From positions 1-64,000 of the forward strand of contig NZ_JAGIPH010000006.1 in assembly GCF_017877135.1 (NCBI RefSeq): DNA of 64,000 nucleotides, given 5' to 3'. A model generated the notes under the pieces. That model was not told the DNA's origin, did not search any database, and worked only from the letters and a program-made list of their open reading frames with translations. A program made the position numbers and the translations under genes. The DNA is from Neorhizobium galegae. Its GTDB lineage: Bacteria; Pseudomonadota; Alphaproteobacteria; Rhizobiales; Rhizobiaceae. Below are positions 18,104 through 26,705 of the stretch, one piece after another (positions within the stretch are counted from its first letter, which is position 1; each line of letters opens with the position of its first letter).

Positions 18104-19180
18104 TCAGACGCGGCCGTCCCGGATGCCGTCAGGGGCTTCAGCGGCCATGGCAGGTCCGAGAATCGGTTCGCCGGTTCTTTCCAAGGGAAAACTGATATCG
18201 CAGACCAGGCCGGTCTGCGGATAGGAAATCGACACGGTGCCCAAGAGTTCATATTCGATCGTGCGCTGGATCAGCGTCATGCCGAACCCCTTGTCGTGCG
18301 GCGGCGTGACCACAGGCCCGCCGGTTTCGCACCAGGAAAGCAAGAGCATCGGTTTACCCTTTGCGTCCTTTTCCTGCGACCAGCCGATGCGCACATGGCC
18401 CTCATGATTGCTCAGCGCGCCATATTTCACGGCATTGGTCATCAACTCGTTCAGCACCAGCGACACGGAAAGTGCCGCGCGCGGGTCAAGCAGGGTCAAG
18501 GGTCCGGGCACCATCTCGATGCGGCCGCCGTCCAGCCGGTAGGCGGCGGCCGTGCGCACGATCATGTCGTTGAGGTCGGCCTCGTTCCAGTTGGTTTCGA
18601 ACAGAAGTGCATGGGCGTCGGCCATGGCGCGCAGGCGCCCCATAAGGTTTTCGACATAATCGTCGATCGTATGGGCCGTCCGCGCCGTGCGCCGCACGAT
18701 CGACATCACCATCGCCATGGTATTCTTCACGCGGTGGCTGAGTTCGCGCACCAGAAGCTCGCGGTGTTCTTCCACGCGCCGGCGTTCGGCGCGTTCGCGC
18801 GCTTCCGACAGCGCCCGCTCAACGGCTGCCGCAAGCCGGATCAGCCTCTGCTTCAGCACGTAATCGGTCGCGCCCCGGCGAAAGCTCTCGATGGCCGCCT
18901 CTTCGCCAAGCACGCCCGACACGAAGATGAAGGGGATTTCCGGCACACGCTCATGGGCAAGCTCCAGCGCCGCCATGCCGTCGAAATCGGGCAGCGAGTA
19001 ATCCGCCAGGATGACATCGAACTCCATGGTGGAGAGCGCTTCCACATAATCGGCGCGGCGTGCCGCCCGGTGAATGGCAGGCAGCGGCTCCATCCGCTCC
19101 AGGTGTTCGCGAATCAGTTCGGCATCCAGCGCGCTGTCTTCAAGCAGAAGGATTCGGGCAGCGTGATCAGACCTTGGCAT
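18104..19180 (-). CDS. Receiver-HWE histidine kinase hybrid
   Basis: 358-aa cytoplasmic signalling protein. Residues ~8-125 are a response-regulator receiver (ILLLEDSALDAELI, phospho-acceptor Asp in FDVILADYSLPDFDG, Lys in DYVLKQRL). Residues ~145-345 form an HWE-family kinase: the phospho-acceptor His in RELSHRVKNTMAMV and the defining Trp/Glu pair in LSWCETGGPVV, with the N-box NELMTNAVKYG. It overlaps the CheY-like gene upstream by 14 bases and is the last gene of the bphP operon. It is therefore likely to be phosphorylated downstream of the phytochrome and to relay the light signal. HWE kinases in this group often feed general stress or motility responses; the output here is unknown. Confidence 0.9.
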   Translation of the reverse strand: MPRSDHAARILLLEDSALDAELIREHLERMEPLPAIHRAARRADYVEALSTMEFDVILADYSLPDFDGMAALELAHERVPEIPFIFVSGVLGEEAAIESFRRGATDYVLKQRLIRLAAAVERALSEARERAERRRVEEHRELLVRELSHRVKNTMAMVMSIVRRTARTAHTIDDYVENLMGRLRAMADAHALLFETNWNEADLNDMIVRTAAAYRLDGGRIEMVPGPLTLLDPRAALSVSLVLNELMTNAVKYGALSNHEGHVRIGWSQEKDAKGKPMLLLSWCETGGPVVTPPHDKGFGMTLIQRTIEYELLGTVSISYPQTGLVCDISFPLERTGEPILGPAMAAEAPDGIRDGRV

Positions 19181-19625
19181 TACGGAGATTTCCCGGTGGC
19201 GGTTCGTTGAGCAGCGCCCAGAAGACGCCGAGGTCCTGAATGGCCTTGAAGAATTCGGTGAACTCGACGGGCTTGACCACGAAGGCGTTGACGCCGAGCT
19301 CGTAGCTCTTCACCAGATCCTGCTCCTCGCGTGAGGAGGTGAGCATCACGATCGGGATATGGCGAAGCTGCGGGCTTCTCTTCACCTGTTCCAGAACCTC
19401 CAGCCCGTCCATCTTGGGAAGTTTGAGGTCGAGAAGCACGACGGCCGGATCGCCCTGCATGCGGTTGCCGTGCGTGCCGGTGCGCCGCAGATAATCCATG
19501 GCTTCGGCACCATCGCGCGCGATAACGATTTCATTGGCGAGCTGGCATTTCTCCAGCGCGGCCAGCGTCAGCTCGAGATCGCGGGGACTGTCCTCGACCA
19601 GCAATATGGGACGCAATTCAGGCAA
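19167..19625 (-). CDS. CheY-like response regulator of bacteriophytochrome (Rcp-like)
   Basis: 152-aa single-domain receiver with no output domain. The acidic pocket is in ILLVEDSPRDLELTL, the phospho-acceptor Asp in PAVVLLDLKLPKMDG, Thr in IVMLTSSREEQD and Lys in AFVVKPVEF. Rcp1-type regulators encoded next to phytochromes share this layout. The start overlaps the bphP stop by 8 bases and its end overlaps the receiver-HWE gene by 14, so it is co-translated with both. It is expected to accept phosphate from BphP. Confidence 0.92.
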   Translation of the reverse strand: MPELRPILLVEDSPRDLELTLAALEKCQLANEIVIARDGAEAMDYLRRTGTHGNRMQGDPAVVLLDLKLPKMDGLEVLEQVKRSPQLRHIPIVMLTSSREEQDLVKSYELGVNAFVVKPVEFTEFFKAIQDLGVFWALLNEPPPGNLRNAKV

Positions 19626-21819
19626 TGGCGCGACCTTTCCTCATCTCGTTCGGCAGATAGAAGGTGAAGGTGGCGCCTTGGTCCACCTCCCCTTCCGCCT
19701 CGATGCTTCCATTGTGACGTTCAATGATACGGCGCACCAGCGCAAGGCCGATGCCCGTTCCTTCAAAATCCTCGGCCCGCTGAAGACGTTGGAACACGCC
19801 GAACAGCTTGCCGACATAAGCCATGTCGAAACCAACGCCATTATCGGAGACGCTGTAGATCGTCATGTCGTCCCGGACATAGCCGCGGATGGCAATCGTC
19901 GCAACCGACCGCGGCTGGGTGTATTTGACGGCGTTGTCGATGAGGTTGAACCACACCTGGCGAATGAGCGTGACGTCGCCGAGCGCCGGCGGCAGGTCGG
20001 ATACCGACCACTCGATCCGTCGCCCGCCATTGTCCAGGGTCACCGATTTGACGACATCCGCCACCAGCTTGTTCATGTCCATCGGCTTGGGCACGATTGA
20101 GGCGCGGCCGAGCTGGGAAAAGCTCAACAGGTCATCCACCAGCCGGCCGGCGGAAATGGCCGCTTCCGAAATGGTCTGCAGGTAATGCCGTGACTTGTCG
20201 TCCAGCGTCGTTTCGCGCTCGCGCAGCAGCTCGGCAAAACCGACGATGTGGCGGAAGGGTGCGCGAAGATCATGCGAGACCGAATAGGAAAAGGCTTCCA
20301 GTTCCTTGTTCGAGCGCTGCAGGTCGCTCGAAAGCTGCGCCATCTCCTCCGCCTTGCGCAGCACCACGCCGACAATGGCGGCGCGCAGGTTGCGAGCCGC
20401 CGCAAGCTCGGCCTCGTTCCAGGGCTCGGCCTGCAGGCGCACCAGTTCCCGCCAGGCATCGAAGGATTTGCGCGGATGGATGCGGCCGCTTTCGCCCACC
20501 CGCTTGTGCGGGTTGCCGCCCCATTGCACCGTGCGCACCAGTTCCGGCCGAAACCAGATCAGCCAGCTCGCATGCAGTTCCGATATGCCGATGGCAAGCA
20601 CGCCGCTTGCAATGGCGCCAAAGGCTTCGCCTGCCGGATAGTCTGCGGCGAGCGACTGGGTCGCAAACAGGTCGCGTCCCTCCGGGCGGGCTTCCAGAAA
20701 GGAAACGAGCCGGCGCAAATCCTCTTCTGCGGGCGTGATGCCGAAGCTGCGAAGCTCGGTCGGCGTGATCACGCAGGCGCCGGTGGCCGTCACCTGCTCG
20801 AGCAGCCCCTCACCTTGGGAGACCAGGCCGTCCAGCCAGTCGTTCTCGGCCGACATCGCCGACAGCAGCCGGGTCGTCACCTGCGACAGTTCAACCCGGC
20901 GCGCCGCATCCTCGGCGCGCGCCAGCGATCCGATGCGCATCGCAAGCGTCTGGGCTGCGAAATCGCAGGTTTCGCGCAGCGCATGCGACACGGTATGGGC
21001 GCCGGCGCTGTGGCAGGAGATCAATCCCCACAGCCGACCGTCGATCATGATCGACACGGACATGGAAGCGCCCGTGCCCATGTTGCGCATATATTCCAGA
21101 TGCACCGGCGATACGCTGCGCAGCTGGGCAAAGCTCATGTCAAGCGGCTCGCCGGTCTGGGGATTGTGCGGCGGCACCAGCGGCACGGCCGTGTAATTCA
21201 CATCCGGAATAATGCGCAAGCGGTTGGAGGCGTAGAGCGCCCGGGCCTGAGCCGGGATATCGCTCGCCGGAAACCGCAGGCCAAGATAAGATGGCAGACG
21301 TCCATTGCCACTTTCGGCCACCACCTGACCGTTCCACTCATCATCGAAGCGATAAAGCAGAACCCGGTCGAAACCGGTAAGCTCCGCAATGAACTGCGTC
21401 ACCAGCACAAGCGAGCGGGAAATATCGGTTTCGTCGGACAGTTTCTGGACGAAGCTGCGCAACTGGCCAAACACCTCGTCCATCTGCTCGGGCCCGCCAG
21501 GCTCCACCTCGCAGACGATGAGCGGTCCGGCGCGGTGGGCGAGAAGCGTCAGTCCCTGCCCGGCAAGCCGTGTCTGGAAAAAGGCCTGACGGCCGGCATG
21601 CCAGTTCAGCAAAGCCGTGATCGCCGCATCCAGCGCCGCCGACGGGCACTGCCCCAGCACGACGTCATCCTGCAGATAATCCGAAAGATTGGCACTGACC
21701 TGCATCACCACCTGATCCTGCGGGCGCAGCACGAAGAGCGCGCCATGCGGCTGAATGGCACCCGGAACGCGGATCGGCTCACGCGCGCAGGCTTCCAGAT
21801 CCAGGTCCGATGGGGTCAA
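19618..21819 (-). CDS. bphP: Bacteriophytochrome histidine kinase
   Basis: 733-aa red/far-red light sensor kinase. PAS domain ~1-110, with the probable biliverdin-binding Cys at residue 11 (ACAREPIRVPGAIQPHG). GAF domain ~120-300, with the signature FPASDIPAQARALY and the chromophore-contacting SCHSAGAHTVSHALR. PHY domain ~310-490, with the tongue PRKSF motif. HisKA/HATPase ~510-733: phospho-acceptor His in SHDLRAPFRHIVGF, N-box NLIDNAVKYT, and the G-boxes DNGVGFDMAYVG and GTGIGLALV. All chromophore-pocket hallmarks appear intact, so it should be photoactive with biliverdin; no haem oxygenase gene is in the window. It heads a three-gene operon. Confidence 0.95.
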   Translation of the reverse strand: MTPSDLDLEACAREPIRVPGAIQPHGALFVLRPQDQVVMQVSANLSDYLQDDVVLGQCPSAALDAAITALLNWHAGRQAFFQTRLAGQGLTLLAHRAGPLIVCEVEPGGPEQMDEVFGQLRSFVQKLSDETDISRSLVLVTQFIAELTGFDRVLLYRFDDEWNGQVVAESGNGRLPSYLGLRFPASDIPAQARALYASNRLRIIPDVNYTAVPLVPPHNPQTGEPLDMSFAQLRSVSPVHLEYMRNMGTGASMSVSIMIDGRLWGLISCHSAGAHTVSHALRETCDFAAQTLAMRIGSLARAEDAARRVELSQVTTRLLSAMSAENDWLDGLVSQGEGLLEQVTATGACVITPTELRSFGITPAEEDLRRLVSFLEARPEGRDLFATQSLAADYPAGEAFGAIASGVLAIGISELHASWLIWFRPELVRTVQWGGNPHKRVGESGRIHPRKSFDAWRELVRLQAEPWNEAELAAARNLRAAIVGVVLRKAEEMAQLSSDLQRSNKELEAFSYSVSHDLRAPFRHIVGFAELLRERETTLDDKSRHYLQTISEAAISAGRLVDDLLSFSQLGRASIVPKPMDMNKLVADVVKSVTLDNGGRRIEWSVSDLPPALGDVTLIRQVWFNLIDNAVKYTQPRSVATIAIRGYVRDDMTIYSVSDNGVGFDMAYVGKLFGVFQRLQRAEDFEGTGIGLALVRRIIERHNGSIEAEGEVDQGATFTFYLPNEMRKGRAIA

Positions 21820-22146
21820 AAGAGATCTCCGACTGTCATGCAGGGCCTGCCACGCCGCCCCGCCCCCGCGGGCTCTGGTTCTGCCGGGGAGAAAGGGCGT
21901 GATGCGTCGAGGCCGACGATTTCATCGTGAGACATAGTCGCGCGCCGGCGAATGTAAACGCCGGAAGGTGATTTAGTTTGGCAAGATTCTGTCGCGGCAC
22001 GGCCATGTCTGCGACCAGCCCGCGAACCGCGCACCGAAGACTTACGCATAACGGGTGGAGCGCCCGAGAGAGGAGCGTCCTCTTCGGCCCACCCCCTCCC
22101 GAAAAGACGCTGAACTGCGGATCCAGCGGCGTCAGACGCCCGGTGC
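21820..22146. other. Intergenic region upstream of bphP
   Basis: The 327 bases between the PAS chemoreceptor stop and bphP hold the candidate promoter/dyad described separately and no credible gene. GC-rich sequence near 22080-22140 shows no clear terminator stem with T-run. Confidence 0.4.
21931..21964 (-). promoter_or_regulatory. Candidate bphP promoter with overlapping dyad
   Basis: On the minus strand, TTTACA (21958-21953), a 16-base spacer and TATGTC (21936-21931) form a plausible sigma-70 promoter about 110 bases before bphP. A perfect 6-base-arm dyad, CCGGCG-N8-CGCCGG (21945-21964), overlaps the -35 hexamer and could be an operator. Confidence 0.4.
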
Positions 22147-23856
22147 TTATCGGCGCGCCCCGACCGCTGCCGTGCGCATCGCCGGTCGATTGTCTCGTGC
22201 CCCCTCTGCCTCGCTGCCCAGCCGGAAGCGCGATGTCAGCTGGAAAAGTTCGCTTGCTTCCTGTGCCAAGGCATGGCTTGCCGCGTTCGATTCCTCCACC
22301 ATGGCGGCATTCTGCTGTGTGCCGAGATCGATGGTATTGACCGCCTGATTGATCTCGCCCAACCCCGTCGACTGCGCCCGCGAGGTCTCGACGATCGCTG
22401 CGACATTGGACGAAATCTCGCGCACGCGCGCCACGATCTCTTCGAGCGCGTCCCCGGTCTGCGCCACCAGTTCGACGCCCTTCTGCACCTGGCCGGCCGA
22501 GGTATTGATGAGGCTCTTGATCTCCTTGGCAGCCTTTGCCGAGCGCTGCGCAAGCTCGCGCACTTCCTGGGCGACCACCGCAAAACCCTTGCCGGCCTCC
22601 CCCGCACGAGCGGCTTCCACGCCGGCATTCAGCGCCAGAAGATTGGTCTGGAAGGCAATTTCATCGATCACGCCGATAATCGAGGAAATCTCTCCGGAAG
22701 AGGCGGCAATCAGGCCCATGGCATCGATGGCCTGGCGCACGACGAGGCCGGATTGTTCCGCTTCGCTGCGGGTACTCTCCACAAGAACGCCCGCCTCCTG
22801 GGCGCGCCTGCTGGAATCGCCGACCGTCGTCGTAATCTGCCCAAGGGCTGCGACGGCCTCCTCAACGGAGGTCGCCTGCTGTTCTGTGCGGCGCGAAAGG
22901 GCATCGACGGCGCCATGCACCTCATCGGCGCCGGCAGCAATGGCTGCCGCATTGCGCGACACCGCCGACAGGGCATCGCGAAGCCGGGCACAGGCCTCAT
23001 TATAGTCGACGCGCAGCGGCTCCAGCGAGGCTATGAAAGGCTGGTCGATGCGGGACGACAGATCGCCGCCCGCCATGCCCTTGAGGCAGGCGCCGAGCGT
23101 TTCGACATTGTTGACGCGGGCCGTCACGTCGGTTGCGAATTTCACCACCTTGAAGACCTTGCCGTCCATGTCGATGATGGGATTGTAGGAGGCCTGGATG
23201 TAAACCGGCGTGCCGCCGCGGGCCAGTCGCATGAACTCGCCGCCGACGAAAGCGCCGCTTTTCACGTCCTGCCACAGTTTGCGATATTCCGGTGTCTCGA
23301 CAAAGCGCTGGTCGCAGAACATGGAATGATGGCGCCCGACGATATCCGGCAGTTCATAGCCCATGGCCGACAGGAAGTTTTCGTTTGCAGCAAGGATCTT
23401 TCCGTCCGGCGTGAACTCGATGACCGCCTGGGCGCGCGACAGGGCGGCGAGCTTGCCGGCATTTTCGGCCGCCGCCAGCTTGATGGCGGTAATGTCGGTT
23501 GCAAATTTCACCACCTTGTAGACCCGGCCGTTCTTCACGATCGGGTTGTAGGAAGCCTCGATCCAGATCTCGCGGCCGCCCTTGGCAATGCGCTTGTACT
23601 GGCGCTGGTCGAAGCGCCCGGCGGCAAGCCCCGCCCAGAACTGCCGGTAGGCGTCACTGCTCGCCTCGGCGGGGTCGACGAAGAGGCTATGGTGCCGACC
23701 GATGATCTCGTCGGCCCGATAGCCGAGCGCGGTGCAGAAATTTTCGTTGGCGGAGAGGATCTTGCCGGAGGGATCGAATTCGATCACTGCAAACGAACGG
23801 CTCATGGCCTCCAGAACGCGATGGGCATCAGATGACAACAGGTTGGGCAGCGGCAT
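22147..23856 (-). CDS. Soluble chemoreceptor with two PAS domains
   Basis: 569 aa from ATG 23856, preferred over the ATG at 23904 because GGAG sits 7 bases upstream. Two tandem PAS domains (~10-130 and ~130-250) share the motif AVIEF-P-GKILAANENF...HHS-F, and each is followed by a PAC-like VYKVVKFATDIT element. There is no transmembrane segment. The C-terminal MCP signalling domain has the conserved hairpin [23 protein letters not shown] and [17 protein letters not shown]. No CheR-binding pentapeptide at the end. The architecture is of the Aer-like cytoplasmic receptors that sense redox or small ligands and feed CheA; no che genes are present here. Confidence 0.9.
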   Translation of the reverse strand: MPLPNLLSSDAHRVLEAMSRSFAVIEFDPSGKILSANENFCTALGYRADEIIGRHHSLFVDPAEASSDAYRQFWAGLAAGRFDQRQYKRIAKGGREIWIEASYNPIVKNGRVYKVVKFATDITAIKLAAAENAGKLAALSRAQAVIEFTPDGKILAANENFLSAMGYELPDIVGRHHSMFCDQRFVETPEYRKLWQDVKSGAFVGGEFMRLARGGTPVYIQASYNPIIDMDGKVFKVVKFATDVTARVNNVETLGACLKGMAGGDLSSRIDQPFIASLEPLRVDYNEACARLRDALSAVSRNAAAIAAGADEVHGAVDALSRRTEQQATSVEEAVAALGQITTTVGDSSRRAQEAGVLVESTRSEAEQSGLVVRQAIDAMGLIAASSGEISSIIGVIDEIAFQTNLLALNAGVEAARAGEAGKGFAVVAQEVRELAQRSAKAAKEIKSLINTSAGQVQKGVELVAQTGDALEEIVARVREISSNVAAIVETSRAQSTGLGEINQAVNTIDLGTQQNAAMVEESNAASHALAQEASELFQLTSRFRLGSEAEGARDNRPAMRTAAVGARR

Positions 23857-24145
23857 CAGGGGTCTCCATCCGGCCTGCCGCAGCTTGCACCGCATCGTCC
23901 GCATCGGAAGACTGCGTCTGCGAAGAGAGGGCAGGACTGGAAATGCATCGGGAAAGTGTGGGTGCTGGGCTTCATGCCCGGGGCGGCCGGAACACAGCCG
24001 CTACCGCTCCATTATGTAGGCTTCCGAAATTACCAATGCGTAAATTAGGACCGACGAACGAGGCGCCCGACCAGGGTGGGTTCAAACCGCCCTTAGGGCA
24101 ACCCCGGGACTCTGTCTTGCGTCCCGGAATGCCGCCTGTCCGCCG

Positions 24146-24877
24146 CTAGTCGATCAGGCGGCGACGGATGCCTTCGGCGATGGCCTGCGTGCGGTTGCTC
24201 GCGCCGATCTTGCGGGTGGCGTGCTTGATATAGGTATTCACCGTATCGACCTGATAGCCGCTTTCACGGGCAATCTGCTCGCTGGTGAGCCCCCGGGACG
24301 CAAGGCGCAGGCAGATCAGTTCGCCGGCCGACAGCTTCAACTCGACGGCGGCAAATCGCTCGACCAGCGGACGGGTGATCTCGGCATGCGTTGCCTCGGC
24401 AATGGCGGCAAAGAACTGCACTTCCTCCGGCAGGAACGGCGTCGTGCGGGTAAAGCCGACGCAGCCATAGGTCGTCTCGCCCCGGCGAATGGGAAACAGG
24501 GTGCGGTTTTTGACGTTGAAGGTGTCGAGAAGGTAGGTCAGCCTTGCCGGCAGTTGGACATCCTTCAAAACCTCGCTTTCGATCACCACGCCATCCGACA
24601 CGCTGGAGAGTTTCACGAAGGGATCGGCCAGGTGATAGCGTTCCTCGTAATAGGCCTCCAGAAAGGCCGGGGGAAAGTCGGTGTCGATCGACTGCGCCGT
24701 TCCAAAACGGAACTTGTCGATATCAAGCCCGCTCACCATCACAAAGTCGAAAGGCACCGCCCGGCGCAGGCGTTCGATGAACGGATGGCCCTGGATGAAG
24801 CGATGGCGGGGGACGGAGGCAAGGTCAACATATTGATCGAGTTCGTCGAGGCGTCGGAACATGGGTCTGGTCAGCAT
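24146..24877 (-). CDS. LuxR-family regulator with autoinducer-binding-like domain
   Basis: 243 aa. The N-terminal ~165 residues resemble the LuxR autoinducer-binding domain: the AYYEERYHLADPFV segment keeps the Tyr...Tyr...Asp-Pro pattern. The C-terminal ~65 residues are a GerE/LuxR helix-turn-helix (SAGELICLRLASRGLTSEQIA, GYQVDTVNTYIKHATRKIG). No LuxI-type synthase is in the window, so it is either a LuxR solo or a VisN/VisR-like motility regulator. It is transcribed divergently from the globin-coupled chemoreceptor and sits beside another chemoreceptor, which favours a motility role. Ligand unknown. Confidence 0.85.
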   Translation of the reverse strand: MLTRPMFRRLDELDQYVDLASVPRHRFIQGHPFIERLRRAVPFDFVMVSGLDIDKFRFGTAQSIDTDFPPAFLEAYYEERYHLADPFVKLSSVSDGVVIESEVLKDVQLPARLTYLLDTFNVKNRTLFPIRRGETTYGCVGFTRTTPFLPEEVQFFAAIAEATHAEITRPLVERFAAVELKLSAGELICLRLASRGLTSEQIARESGYQVDTVNTYIKHATRKIGASNRTQAIAEGIRRRLID

Positions 24878-25007
24878 AGGACAATCTGGGCTTTCTCGAC
24901 CTTAAGGATCGAGACATGAATAAAAAGAGAGCGGCACAGGGCAAATCGTGTGATTCGCATTCTGACACATAGACAGATTTATGGGGAGAGCGTCTGGGGA
25001 AGACAAC

Positions 25008-25021
25008 CATACTATTGTATG
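25008..25021. promoter_or_regulatory. Small dyad between LuxR regulator and chemoreceptor
   Basis: CATAC-TATT-GTATG is a perfect 5-base-arm dyad in the 254-base divergent region between the LuxR-type gene and the globin-coupled chemoreceptor. It could be a regulator operator, but the arms are short. Confidence 0.3.
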
Positions 25022-25131
25022 CGCATCCCGATTGCACCCGAAAAGGTCTCACCTATCGCTAAGACGACATTAAGTATTCCGCGGGTACATTCGATCATGC
25101 TTATGCACTGATCTTGCCCCTGGAGAACTTG

Positions 25132-26637
25132 ATGTCGGCACATGCGAAAACTCAACAACTGAAAGAACGCCTGGACTTTATCGGCCTCGATGAAGCCCAG
25201 CGGCGCACGCTGACAACACTGCGTCCGATGATTGCCGCCTCGATCGGTCCGGCTCTCGACGCCTTCTACGACAAGGCCAAGAAACACCCGCATACGGCGA
25301 GCTTCTTTGCCGATCCGGCCCATATCGCGCATGCCAAGGGCCGCCAGATCAAGCATTGGGACTCCATCGCATCCGGCGAGTTCAACGAGCATTACGTCGA
25401 TGCCGTAGGAGCCGTCGGGCGCACCCATGCCCGCCTCGGGCTTGAGCCGCGCTGGTATATCGGCGGATATGCGCTCATCATCGAAGGCATCATCAAGGCC
25501 GTCATCGCCTCCGAACTCAAAGGCTTCTTCGTCGACAAGAAGGCGAAAGCAGCCGAAGACAAGCTGTGCGCCGTGGTGAAAGCCGCGCTCCTCGACATGG
25601 ATTACGCCATTTCCGTCTATCTGGATGTGCTGGCCGACGAACGGGCGCGGGTGGAAGCGGAAAAGGCAAAGGCGACAGAGGAGCAGCAGGTTGCCCTGGA
25701 CGCGCTCGATACGGCGCTGCGTGGCCTTGCCGGACGCGACCTCACGGCCGAGGTGCACCAGGCACTGTCACCGGAGTTCGAAAAGATCAAGGCCAACTAC
25801 AATCTCTCCGTCTCCGAACTGGACGGCGCCATGAGCGAGATCCGCTCGGCCGTCGAGCAGGTGCGGGCGGAAGTCAGCGGCATTTCGTCCTCCACCGACG
25901 ATATGGCCAAACGCACCGAGCAGCAGGCCTCCGCCCTCGAACAGACGGCCGCAGCGCTCGAAGAAATCACCACGATTTCCACCAATTCGGCGCAGCGCAC
26001 CAATGAGGTGCAGGTAATCGTCAAGGAATCGGCCGAAGAGACCGTACGCTCGGGCGAAGTGGTTCAGCAGGCGATCAGCGCCATGGGCGAAATCGAGAAT
26101 TCGTCGCGCAAAATGACGCAGATCATCGGCGTCATCGACGATATCGCCTTCCAGACCAATCTTCTGGCGCTGAATGCCGGCGTGGAAGCCGCCCGTGCCG
26201 GCGAACAGGGCAAGGGCTTTGCGGTCGTCGCGCAGGAAGTGCGCGAGCTTGCCCAGCGTTCGGCCAATGCGGCGCGCGAAATCAAGTCGCTGATCGACCA
26301 GTCCTCCAACGATGTCAACCGCGGCGTCAGCCTCGTCAACCGCACCGGCGAGGCGCTGGTGACCATCGGCGACCGGGTGAACGCGATCAGCGAGCATATT
26401 GCCCTCATTGCCCGTTCCGCCAAGGAGCAGGCCTCGGGCATCGACGAAATCAACGCGGCCATGCGCAGCATGGACCAGATCACCCAGCGCAACGCCGCGC
26501 TGATGGAAGAAACCAACGCCTCGACGCAAAATCTTGTCGGCATTTCCTCCGGTCTCTTCGAGCTTCTGTCGCGCTTTCGCACCAGCGGCTCAAGCCAGCA
26601 CCGGAGCACGGAGCAGCGCCTGCGCAAGCGGGCCTGA
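25132..26637 (+). CDS. Globin-coupled chemoreceptor (aerotaxis transducer)
   Basis: 501 aa from ATG 25132 (GGAG 8 bases upstream; a TTG six codons earlier is rejected). Residues ~1-170 are a protoglobin/HemAT-type sensor: [25 protein letters not shown], and the probable proximal haem His in [20 protein letters not shown] linker with [14 protein letters not shown] precedes the MCP domain ([24 protein letters not shown] and the [14 protein letters not shown] hairpin). There are no membrane segments. It should bind oxygen through haem and signal to CheA. Divergent from the LuxR-type regulator; convergent with repC. Confidence 0.92.
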   Translation: MSAHAKTQQLKERLDFIGLDEAQRRTLTTLRPMIAASIGPALDAFYDKAKKHPHTASFFADPAHIAHAKGRQIKHWDSIASGEFNEHYVDAVGAVGRTHARLGLEPRWYIGGYALIIEGIIKAVIASELKGFFVDKKAKAAEDKLCAVVKAALLDMDYAISVYLDVLADERARVEAEKAKATEEQQVALDALDTALRGLAGRDLTAEVHQALSPEFEKIKANYNLSVSELDGAMSEIRSAVEQVRAEVSGISSSTDDMAKRTEQQASALEQTAAALEEITTISTNSAQRTNEVQVIVKESAEETVRSGEVVQQAISAMGEIENSSRKMTQIIGVIDDIAFQTNLLALNAGVEAARAGEQGKGFAVVAQEVRELAQRSANAAREIKSLIDQSSNDVNRGVSLVNRTGEALVTIGDRVNAISEHIALIARSAKEQASGIDEINAAMRSMDQITQRNAALMEETNASTQNLVGISSGLFELLSRFRTSGSSQHRSTEQRLRKRA

Positions 26638-26646
26638 CGGGTGACA

Positions 26647-26672
26647 GGCCGTTCTCACGCCTGGGAGCGGCC
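26647..26672. terminator. Hairpin between chemoreceptor and repC (convergent)
   Basis: A 10-base-pair stem (GGCCGTTCTC / GGGAGCGGCC, two G-T pairs) with a 6-base loop lies between two convergent genes. It lacks a T-run, so it is a plausible but not certain bidirectional terminator. Confidence 0.45.
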
Positions 26673-26705
26673 TGCTCATCCGACTGTTTGCCGTGAAGCA
26701 AAGCT

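Noticed and set aside
20248-21930. 560-codon plus-strand frame across bphP
   Set aside because: Shadow of bphP; composition is His/Arg-rich as expected for antisense of a GC-rich gene.
22273-23835. 520-codon plus-strand frame opposite the PAS chemoreceptor
   Set aside because: Antisense shadow; the chemoreceptor reads with clear PAS and MCP motifs on the other strand.
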